In this document: piece by piece, positions 6,461 through 13,402 of the stretch
Position numbering within the stretch: position 1 is the stretch's first letter
How the letters are laid out: every line of letters starts with the position of its first letter
Source of the DNA: a bacterium
GTDB lineage: Bacteria > Patescibacteriota > Minisyncoccia > Moranbacterales > UBA2206
Direction of reading: 5' to 3'
DNA length: 15,546 nucleotides
Assembly: GCA_021789395.1 (NCBI GenBank)
Contig: JAJYJP010000011.1
Span: 1-15,546, forward strand
The notes under the pieces: model-generated
What the model saw: only the letters and a program-made list of their open reading frames with translations
Told to the model about the DNA's origin: nothing
Databases searched by the model: none
Program-made: the position numbers and the translations under genes

Positions 6461-7150
6461 TTACTTAGCTGGTCTCTTTATTATCAAATCTTGTTCAGGA
6501 TCACCTGATTTCAAGTTGGCAATAACTTTTTCCGCTACAGGTTCAACCTGCATATACTCTTGTATGTCATCAGGTATTTTTTCCTTGTAAATATCCGTTT
6601 GCATTCCTCCGGGAAAAATTGTATAAACATTTAAATTCGTATCTACCATTTCTTTCCTCAGTGATTCAGTTAATCCTTTGATTGCGAATTTTGAAGCTGA
6701 ATAAGCACTTATATTTGACTTGCCTTCAAGTCCAGCGGTTGAATTAACATTTATTATCAAGCCACTTTTCTGACTTTTCATATATTTTAACGCAACCTGA
6801 CATCCATAGAAATAGCCAAAGAAATTTATTTCGAATAGACGTTTCAATTTATTTATGTCCACATCCTCAACTAAGCTCGGAGCGATTTGGATTCCTGCAT
6901 TATTAATCCAAATACCAATTGCTCCATATTTTTCAAAAACATATTTTCCCAAATTAGCCAGTTCATCATAACTAGTGACATCTGCCGGAAAAAAATCAAC
7001 TGCTAATTCTTTTGCAGTTTTTTCTATGTCTTCCTTTTTATCACTGGAAATAATTACCTCAGAACCTTCTTTGGAAAATAATGAAGCCAAAGATTTTCCA
7101 AATCCTTTACTTCCCCCTGTAATAACCACAACTTTGTTTTTAAGATTCAT
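6461..7150 (-). CDS. Short-chain dehydrogenase/reductase (classical SDR)
   Basis: The 229-aa cytosolic NAD(P)-dependent oxidoreductase shows the full SDR set: TGGSKGFG (11-18) for cofactor binding, D57 (PADVTS), NNAG (83-86), N109 (FEINFFG), S137 (NVNSTAG), Y150 and K154 (YSASK). After the first strand, S35-S36-D37 (IISSDKKE) leaves NAD or NADP preference open. The C-terminus is short and ends RPAK, as in FabG-like and 'SDR family' proteins of 225-250 aa. The substrate is unknown. An AGGAG lies at 7176-7180, 25 bases before the ATG, too far for normal initiation. It is upstream of the HEPN-like gene on the same strand (93-base gap containing relic A) and may add a redox step to the cassette, but is not tightly coupled to the five-gene operon. 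Confidence 0.92.
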   Translation of the reverse strand: MNLKNKVVVITGGSKGFGKSLASLFSKEGSEVIISSDKKEDIEKTAKELAVDFFPADVTSYDELANLGKYVFEKYGAIGIWINNAGIQIAPSLVEDVDINKLKRLFEINFFGYFYGCQVALKYMKSQKSGLIINVNSTAGLEGKSNISAYSASKFAIKGLTESLRKEMVDTNLNVYTIFPGGMQTDIYKEKIPDDIQEYMQVEPVAEKVIANLKSGDPEQDLIIKRPAK

Positions 7151-7252
7151 AGCTTTATAATTATTTAGTTATATTCTCCTTTAAATATCAAATACGAATA
7201 TTGAGGCATTTTGAGGAAGTTCGGTTTGTTTTATATCCATAAAATTAAAATG

Positions 7253-7367
7253 CTAAAATTCAAATTCTTTCCCAATTTCTAAAACATTAAAATTTATTCC
7301 TAGCGAGTCTAAAATTTCTTTTTTCTTCAACTAAAATGCAGCTGTGACCAATTTTTGTAATTTTCAT
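7253..7367 (-). pseudogene. Internally deleted relic of a UlaG/COG2220-type metallo-beta-lactamase gene
   Basis: The ATG at 7367 opens with MKITKIGHSCILVEEK, a near-perfect N-terminus of the UlaG-like/UPF0173 (COG2220) hydrolases, but the frame ends after 26 codons. One base over in the A6 run at 7319-7324 the frame continues as KEILDSLG, INFNVLEIGKEFEF and TAG at 7253, which resembles the C-terminus of the same family (a helix, then VLEPGExxEF). The middle, about 150-180 residues with all metal ligands, is missing. A large internal deletion plus a one-base frameshift explains this. A 19-codon frame follows (7181-7240, MDIKQTELPQN...), which may be more debris. The rest of 7151-7440 shows only relic B. 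Confidence 0.6.
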
Positions 7368-7387
7368 ATTGTTATGAATGAAATTTA

Positions 7388-7426
7388 TTAAAATAATTTG
7401 CCTCCAATTGTTGTAAAATCCTTCAT
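7388..7426 (-). pseudogene. Relic coding tail B (MKDFTTIGGKLF), homologous to relic A
   Basis: Directly after the stop of the gene ending at 7441, the - strand frame reads MKDFTTIGGKLF and two TAA stops. It matches the end of relic A at 6382: 9 of the last 11 residues are identical, and 28 of 36 bases. The differences fall mostly at third codon positions (AAA/AAG, GGT/GGC, TTG/TTA), as expected of two once-coding copies. The parent gene is not recognised. Confidence 0.45.
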
Positions 7427-7440
7427 ACGGTTTTGATATG

Positions 7441-9603
7441 CTATTCCTGCGAGAAGTTCAGATTGCCCAACGTGACTTGCTCGGTCTTGGTCTCATTGCC
7501 GTTATTGTCGAACACTTTGAAAGTCAATTGATTATTTCCCGGAGCGGCTGGGAAGTTTATCTGGTGGCTGGCCCATTCGGAATCGACTTCATACTCGCCC
7601 AATTCCTGATCGTCATTCCAGATAGAAATTTTTTCTGGAGCGTCCGAGCGGGCGACGAAATTCAAGGCGATCCGCTCCGGAACATTTTCCATGTTTACCA
7701 ACTGCAGTGACGCTCCGTCGGAAGCCCGGCGGTAATTGATGTCATTTTTTTTGTCTTTCCGATTGCCGGACCAGCCGGCGTCTTTCGGAACGTTCACATA
7801 GAATCCCTGGGGCACCTCCGGCTTCACTTGATAGGCAATCAGATCATTATCTTCATAGATGTTTGCAATCTCGATGTTTTGTTTGATGAAATTTTCCGTA
7901 TTGGTCAGATTCTTGCTGCTCATATATTTTTTCTGGACCGTGATATAGCGGATATTATAATAATTAAGAATGTCGGTCGCTTCGGAAAAGTAATTATCCT
8001 GGATGATTTTGAAAGTCATGCTGCTGAAATTTGTTTCTCCGTTGGGCAAAAGATAAAGCAATTGGTCCAAAACCGGTGTATCTTCTTGAAAGTCAAATTG
8101 GTGCGGGATTATGCGGGCGGTAGCCATTCCGTTCACGACCGGTTTTTGCGTGACGGCGTTGGTCATCATCTGGAAACTGACAAAGTCATAGCTGGTGCTG
8201 CCGGGAATCTCGAGAAGCTGGAAGTTTCCCGGTTCTTTGGCAACTTGATCGTAGAAAGGAGAATAAGCTAAGGAGGTCGTCGGAAGCGGAAAAACCGTGA
8301 ATTCGATCAAGATAATAGCCGCAAACAACGCCGCCAGGAATATTTTTATGATGGAAGATAATTTTTGCGTCAAAAAGACGAAACCATAGCCGGCAAGCAC
8401 TGCGATGCCTAAGAGCGATAGCACGAAAAATCGGCCGACTGTCCGGATGTTTTCATAGAACGGCAGATGTTGGTATACCCAATAGTAAGGCATATAGATC
8501 ACATTTATCCCCTTTTCGACGGTCGGTCCGATCGAAAAAATATAAAATACGATCACGATCAAAATCCAAAATATTATGTTGCGGATGTTTTTTCTAAAAT
8601 ATTTGCTCCATATTGATGATACGAGGGAGATCAAGGAGAGAATTGCCAGAAAGAGGCCGGCATAGCTTACAAACGAAGAAGATCCTTTTTCACCGATCTT
8701 TCCTAAGTCAATCTGCGTCTTCTTTTGGAAGAATGCGAGTATTCGGTTGTGCAAATTGGGCCAAAGCGTATTGGAAGCGGCTGGTACGATCGGATCAGCC
8801 GGACTGATTGAATAACGCTCTACCTGGATTATTCCGGCATTAAGAAAATTATTGGAAGAGATGGCGATTTTCAAAAGCGGAGCGAAAAAAACAAAAATGA
8901 TCAAGGCGAGAAATGCGACTGAGGGGATCAAATAGGCAAGAAACTTTTTGTTTATCAGGATCCTCGGCTCGGTAATCAATTTATAAATGACAAAGATGGC
9001 CGCGAAAATCACAACAAACGCCAAAAGTTGCTGATCACTGATCGTAATGGCCAACAAAAACAGTGCGGTGAGAAGAAAATTTTTAAATTTGAAATCTTCG
9101 AAAAACTTATACAAAAAAAGGGCGAAAAATGGAATCCACTGTTGTTGCATCGTGCCAACGTGGGTAGCTAGCGAATGATAAAAGTGGAAAGGCGCAAAGG
9201 CGTAGATCAAGCCGGCCAAGAAAGCGCCGAGGCGGCTCTTGGTAAGGTGTAATGCCAAGAGATAGGCGCCTAGCGCGCTGAAGATGAAACTGGTCAGGAA
9301 CAGCAGGTTGTAACCCAGGATTTTTCCGAACAGCATCGCGAACAAAGCATAGACGGTAAAGATATTGATCTGATACGTTTTAGCCAAAGTGGCGAATCCC
9401 CCGATCAAACCTTGATTATGCAACAGATCAACTTGTTGTTGGGCGCTTCCGACTACCTGGTAGGTGTCGCTTTGCCAGATCGGAATTTCCCGTGTGATCT
9501 TAAAGATAACCGGGAAAGTCATTACGAACGTAATCAGGATGTATAGGATCGTTATTGAAAGCGTAGGATGCTTTTCGAAAAAATTACTTATTTTAAATTC
9601 CAT
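7441..9603 (-). CDS. Polytopic GT-C/YfhO-like membrane glycosyltransferase with extracytoplasmic C-terminal domain
   Basis: The 720-aa protein has an N-terminal helix (17-37), a first outer loop with D46 (PIWQSDTYQ), where GT-C enzymes place the catalytic acid, then about ten further helices to about residue 420. The block IYAFAPFHFYHSLATH (133-148) with H140, H143 and H148 is typical of the large bacterial GT-C-like families that include YfhO. From about 430 on, the protein is outside the membrane. It contains an alpha/beta part (QLLEIPGSTSYDF, YYNIRYITVQKKY) and a terminal beta-sandwich (about 600-720, GNNQLTFKVFDNNGNE) that looks like a carbohydrate-binding or Ig-like module. It is the last gene of the - strand operon, 15 bases after the paralog ending at 9619. 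Donor and acceptor are unknown; polyprenyl-phosphate sugar use is inferred. Confidence 0.75.
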   Translation of the reverse strand: MEFKISNFFEKHPTLSITILYILITFVMTFPVIFKITREIPIWQSDTYQVVGSAQQQVDLLHNQGLIGGFATLAKTYQINIFTVYALFAMLFGKILGYNLLFLTSFIFSALGAYLLALHLTKSRLGAFLAGLIYAFAPFHFYHSLATHVGTMQQQWIPFFALFLYKFFEDFKFKNFLLTALFLLAITISDQQLLAFVVIFAAIFVIYKLITEPRILINKKFLAYLIPSVAFLALIIFVFFAPLLKIAISSNNFLNAGIIQVERYSISPADPIVPAASNTLWPNLHNRILAFFQKKTQIDLGKIGEKGSSSFVSYAGLFLAILSLISLVSSIWSKYFRKNIRNIIFWILIVIVFYIFSIGPTVEKGINVIYMPYYWVYQHLPFYENIRTVGRFFVLSLLGIAVLAGYGFVFLTQKLSSIIKIFLAALFAAIILIEFTVFPLPTTSLAYSPFYDQVAKEPGNFQLLEIPGSTSYDFVSFQMMTNAVTQKPVVNGMATARIIPHQFDFQEDTPVLDQLLYLLPNGETNFSSMTFKIIQDNYFSEATDILNYYNIRYITVQKKYMSSKNLTNTENFIKQNIEIANIYEDNDLIAYQVKPEVPQGFYVNVPKDAGWSGNRKDKKNDINYRRASDGASLQLVNMENVPERIALNFVARSDAPEKISIWNDDQELGEYEVDSEWASHQINFPAAPGNNQLTFKVFDNNGNETKTEQVTLGNLNFSQE

Positions 9604-9618
9604 TGGAGAGTTAAAAAA

Positions 9619-11520
9619 TTATTTTTTAAGAGGATTTTTATAAACTTTAATAAAATTGTCCGGCCGTCCGTCGATGTCCAATTCCCAGACCGGCTTGACG
9701 GTTGGAAAGATTTGGTTGATCCTGCGCAGGCCGGATTTATTTTTGTCCATGCCGGGCGTAAGCAGGACGACGTAATCAATGTTGGCCACGTCTTGATTTT
9801 TCATCCATTTGACCTGGCCTTCCGCCACGCATTTTCCCGGGAAAAATGGACAGACCCCGTAATAATTCGTCCAGATCTTCATATTTTTGGCATTGCCAGT
9901 CGATTCGATGTATTTGACCGCTTCGTATCCCCCGTAACCCCAGGAAGTTTCGAATGCCAGATTTTTAGGCAATAGACTGCTCTCGTAATTGAAATAAAAA
10001 GGCTTGGTCGACCATATACTTATACCACTTATTGCCAAAACGAGCAAAAAAAGAATGGCGGCGAAATGATATTTTAAGCGGGCGACAAGCTCGTAAAATC
10101 CTATGCCGGCCAACGCCAACGCGCTCGGATAAAGTATTATGGAATACCGTGTGGTAGTTTCCACCTCCATCTTTGTTATGGCGACAAGATACACAACTAT
10201 GAAGGCGGAAAATATGAGCGTCAGATAATCGAACTGGCTTCTGCGGAAAATAGATTTAATCCACAAAAAAATCACCAACAACAGTGCGATCGGCGTCAAT
10301 GCATAGATCAAGGGCTGCGCTTGAACGACTAGTTGTTGGTACCATTTTAGGTGCTCGATGTTTTTACTGCTTATCGAAGCCGGGATGTTTAAAAAATTGT
10401 GTCCCGATGACCAAGTAATTAGGACCGAAGCAATCAGCAGTATCATTCCTAAAGACAAGATTTTGGGCAGAACGACTTTTAAAAATTGCAGATATTTGGT
10501 GAAAAATTTGGCCAAAAAAGATTTCAGAATAATCGCATCAAGCAAAAGGAAGGCATCGATTCCGGCGGAAACATGCAAGACTATTTTTTCACCTTTGAAG
10601 TCGATGACGGATTTATACAATAATTTCAGATTAACCAGGGCGGCCGGCATGAACAAAGCAAAAACTCCGATCCCGCCGGCGATGATCAGTAAGTAACCGA
10701 GAGTTATCAGGATCGTTTTTTTTCTGAAAGTCCCCTCTTCCGCAAGATTTTTATATTCAAATAGCAGATATGCGAGCAAGACCGCCAAGAAGAACGGGAA
10801 AAGCAGAATCGCGACGTATTTGGAAAGCAAAGCAAAGCCTAAAAACAGAGCGGCTAAAAAACCGTCGATAAAGCGCGTCCTCTTGAGAAAAAGTAAAAAT
10901 GACAATAAACTGGCGAAAGAAAATGTCCAAAGCAGCGCGTCGGGATTGATGATTTGGGAAATGCCGATCAACACGGGCGAAAGCAAGATGAAGGAAGTCG
11001 CGGCCAACGCCAGCCAATGTTTTTTGGTCAAGCGCCAAAAAGCCAACAAGAAAAAAAGTCCCATCAAACCGTTGAAGATCACGAGCGGCAAACGATAAAG
11101 ATAATCACTTTTTTCCTCGATCGTCGGATTATAAATAGTCCAAAGATTTTCCTTGGCAATGATCTTGGATTGCACGTTTTTTTCAAACCAAGTTCCGATT
11201 CCAGAAATGTAAGCCAGTGAAATGCCCGGTTTGTCATTAACGCGGGTGTGTTTCCAATCTTTAAGCGCTACCGCGTTCCAATAATTTTGGATCCGTCCGG
11301 TGTACAGATTGGAGATCCACAGATGTTCGTCCGCGGTTTCAAATTGGTTTAAATGATTCAAGCCAAACCAAAAATAAGCTGCCAGAGGTAAAATAATCAG
11401 AAGCAGGATCAGGTTTATTTTCCAATTTTGTTTCTTTGTTTTTTTATCTTCAATAGGCCTGACCAACTCCGATTTTTTAGTCGGCGTGGTTTTTTCAGGT
11501 TTGGTCTGTGCGGTATGCAT
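9619..11520 (-). CDS. GT39/PMT-like membrane glycosyltransferase, paralog 3
   Basis: The 633-aa GT-C membrane enzyme begins with a long basic cytoplasmic tail (1-33) and helix 1 (34-52). The first outer loop has E61-T-A-D64-E65-H66; the D-E pair is the catalytic diad position of PMT/ArnT-type enzymes. R93-x-N95-D-K-P-G99 follows in the same loop, and QIINPDALLW (189-198) opens a later helix pair. After about ten helices comes a short outer domain: WGYGGYEA (527-534), then a C-x6-C loop (C557, C564) and the end block IDGRPDNFIKVY. These enzymes move a sugar from a polyprenyl-phosphate carrier to protein or glycan outside the membrane. The start overlaps the previous paralog by 26 bases, so the genes are translationally coupled. 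The acceptor is unknown. Confidence 0.85.
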   Translation of the reverse strand: MHTAQTKPEKTTPTKKSELVRPIEDKKTKKQNWKINLILLLIILPLAAYFWFGLNHLNQFETADEHLWISNLYTGRIQNYWNAVALKDWKHTRVNDKPGISLAYISGIGTWFEKNVQSKIIAKENLWTIYNPTIEEKSDYLYRLPLVIFNGLMGLFFLLAFWRLTKKHWLALAATSFILLSPVLIGISQIINPDALLWTFSFASLLSFLLFLKRTRFIDGFLAALFLGFALLSKYVAILLFPFFLAVLLAYLLFEYKNLAEEGTFRKKTILITLGYLLIIAGGIGVFALFMPAALVNLKLLYKSVIDFKGEKIVLHVSAGIDAFLLLDAIILKSFLAKFFTKYLQFLKVVLPKILSLGMILLIASVLITWSSGHNFLNIPASISSKNIEHLKWYQQLVVQAQPLIYALTPIALLLVIFLWIKSIFRRSQFDYLTLIFSAFIVVYLVAITKMEVETTTRYSIILYPSALALAGIGFYELVARLKYHFAAILFLLVLAISGISIWSTKPFYFNYESSLLPKNLAFETSWGYGGYEAVKYIESTGNAKNMKIWTNYYGVCPFFPGKCVAEGQVKWMKNQDVANIDYVVLLTPGMDKNKSGLRRINQIFPTVKPVWELDIDGRPDNFIKVYKNPLKK

Positions 11521-13402
11521 TAGTTTTTGTTTTGTATATTTTTACGAAATTAGCAGGCCGACCGTTGATTGTGAAGTTCCAAATCAGCTTGCTGGCGTAC
11601 TCATTTTCCAGTTTTTTCCAGAATATTCCATCTAATATCCTCCCTCGCCGGGTCGAGACGAAATAGGCAAAAGCCGGAAGCGCGGCGTCTTTTTTCTGGA
11701 TATCTTCCATCGTTACTTTATTGGCTTGGCATTGTCCATTGAAAAATAGGCAGATGCCGTTATAGTCCGCCCAGATGCGCATTTGGCTTGCGCCGGGAAG
11801 TGCGTTTAGATATTGGGCGGCTTCGTATCCCCCGTAGCCCCAACCGTCCGAAATCAGATAGTTCTTCGGCAGAAGCAGGTTGGTGTAGTTGAAATAGAAC
11901 GGTTTGGTTGACCAGAGACCGATAAGACTGATAATGATAACCCCGACAAAAACGATTAGTCGAAAGGAAAGTTTTTTCGCGTCGAATTTAAAAAACTGAT
12001 ATATGCCGATTGCGGCCAGCGCAAAAACCGGCGGATACATCATGATGCTATAGCGCACCGAGAGTAAGACTTTCTGCTGCGACGAAGCGATAACAAAGAC
12101 CAAGATGAAGAAATAAAAAACAAAACCGATCCATTGGAATTCGGAATTTTTCCAATTCTTCCAAGAAAAATAAAACAAAGAAAGTATGACCAAGGGCGAG
12201 AGAGAAAAAGTCAGTGGCAATAATTGCATCAAGAAAACTTTTCCGCCGGAAATATGGCCAAAAACATGTTTTACCGACCCATCGAAAGGAATGACAAAAA
12301 GCTGAAACAGGTCTTTTCCAGAGATAGTGTTGAGAATGATTATCGTGAACACGAGCGGTAGCAAAATAAACAAAGCGAGTTTAAAATATTTCTCCAGAAA
12401 ATAAGTATTTTGGGCGGTCCAACGTGCGATTTTGCTTTTCCAAAATTTTGCATCTAGCCAAACTGCCAAAGCAAGGATAAAAAGAAAAACAAAAAGAGAC
12501 GCCATTCCTTTGAATCCGATGCTGCCACTCAAGAAGTGATTAAATTCAAGAAGATTATCCGGCATCAAAACGGCATAAATTGCTAGTGCGCCAAGAATAA
12601 TCAAGAGATAGCCCAAACTGTATCGTTTGGCGTTTTGAGAAAATTCTTCCAGATTCCACTTATGGGAATTTTCAATAAGGTAGGCCAATACAATTGCCAG
12701 GAAAAAGGGCAGTAAGATTACGGAAGTATATTTTGTCAGAAGCGCCAAGCCCAAAAATACCGATGACCAGGCAGCGTATTTTTTGGTTTTGTCTTTAAGA
12801 AAAATCAGGAAAGATAGAATCGAAGCGAAACCAAGTTCCCACAAAAGGCTGTCGGGATTGACGATTTGCGAAATGCCGACGATGATCGGTGAAAGCAGGA
12901 TGAACGTTGCTGACAGGAGCGCGATCCAGCTGCTGCCGGCAAGTTTTTTTATGAGATAGAAAAGGGCAAAAATAAATAGACCGTTGAAAATAAGGATCGG
13001 CAGGCGGAAATAAATATTGACAATTTGAGCTTTGGTGGATTTGGTGAGGAAAACTGCTCCGGAATCCATCTGCTTGTTTAAATTGTCCAAAAGAGACGGA
13101 CCGATCCCGGAAACATAAGCGAGCGTCACGCCGGGCTTGTCATTGATGCGGGTCTTTTTCCAATCATGGGAAGCGATCGCTTGCCAATATTGTTCGATTC
13201 GGCCGTTGTTGTAATTCCAATAATTGTTGTTGGTGATGTTGCTGTAGATCCAATAATGTTCGTCCGCGGTCTCGAATTGGCCCAGGTGTTGCCAGCCGAA
13301 ATAAAAGTAAAAAGCCAACGGCAAAAACAAAAGAAGCGAAGCGACCAAGAGGCTCTTTGATTCCGATTTTTTTTCGTTCTGTTTTTTATTTCCGAGAAGC
13401 AT
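11495..13402 (-). CDS. GT39/PMT-like membrane glycosyltransferase, paralog 2
   Basis: The 635-aa GT-C membrane enzyme shares the plan of its two neighbours: helix 1 (about 18-36), E44-T-A-D47-E48-H49 with the D-E diad in the first outer loop, RINDKPG (85-91), QIVNPDSLLW later, about ten more helices, then the outer domain with WGYGGYEA (521-528), C551-x6-C558 and INGRPANFVKIY. The first loop has an extra Asn/Tyr-rich insert (NNNYWNYNNG, 58-67) absent from the other two. It overlaps the upstream paralog by 17 bases and the downstream one by 26. A 35-bp DNA stretch is identical to paralog 1, in the region coding the WGYGGYEA block. Role inferred: transfer of a sugar from a polyprenyl-phosphate donor on the outer membrane face. 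Confidence 0.85.
   Translation of the reverse strand: MLLGNKKQNEKKSESKSLLVASLLLFLPLAFYFYFGWQHLGQFETADEHYWIYSNITNNNYWNYNNGRIEQYWQAIASHDWKKTRINDKPGVTLAYVSGIGPSLLDNLNKQMDSGAVFLTKSTKAQIVNIYFRLPILIFNGLFIFALFYLIKKLAGSSWIALLSATFILLSPIIVGISQIVNPDSLLWELGFASILSFLIFLKDKTKKYAAWSSVFLGLALLTKYTSVILLPFFLAIVLAYLIENSHKWNLEEFSQNAKRYSLGYLLIILGALAIYAVLMPDNLLEFNHFLSGSIGFKGMASLFVFLFILALAVWLDAKFWKSKIARWTAQNTYFLEKYFKLALFILLPLVFTIIILNTISGKDLFQLFVIPFDGSVKHVFGHISGGKVFLMQLLPLTFSLSPLVILSLFYFSWKNWKNSEFQWIGFVFYFFILVFVIASSQQKVLLSVRYSIMMYPPVFALAAIGIYQFFKFDAKKLSFRLIVFVGVIIISLIGLWSTKPFYFNYTNLLLPKNYLISDGWGYGGYEAAQYLNALPGASQMRIWADYNGICLFFNGQCQANKVTMEDIQKKDAALPAFAYFVSTRRGRILDGIFWKKLENEYASKLIWNFTINGRPANFVKIYKTKTNAYRTDQT
11808..11842. 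repeat. 35-bp perfect repeat, copy in paralog 2
   Basis: Identical over 35 bases to 13702-13736, in the same orientation and reading frame. It codes the GYGGYEAAQYL region. A 17-base core recurs in paralog 3 at 9920-9936. It reflects shared ancestry, with recent copying or strong constraint, not a mobile element. Confidence 0.85.

Noticed and set aside
7181..7240. 19-codon frame MDIKQTELPQN... on the - strand between the MBL relic and the SDR gene
   Set aside because: It has a start and stop but no ribosome-binding site or recognisable family, and lies in gene debris. Kept only as a note.
13166..13360. Long + strand open frames inside the glycosyltransferase genes
   Set aside because: They are opposite-strand shadows of clearly coding membrane-protein genes and have no family-like composition or start signals.
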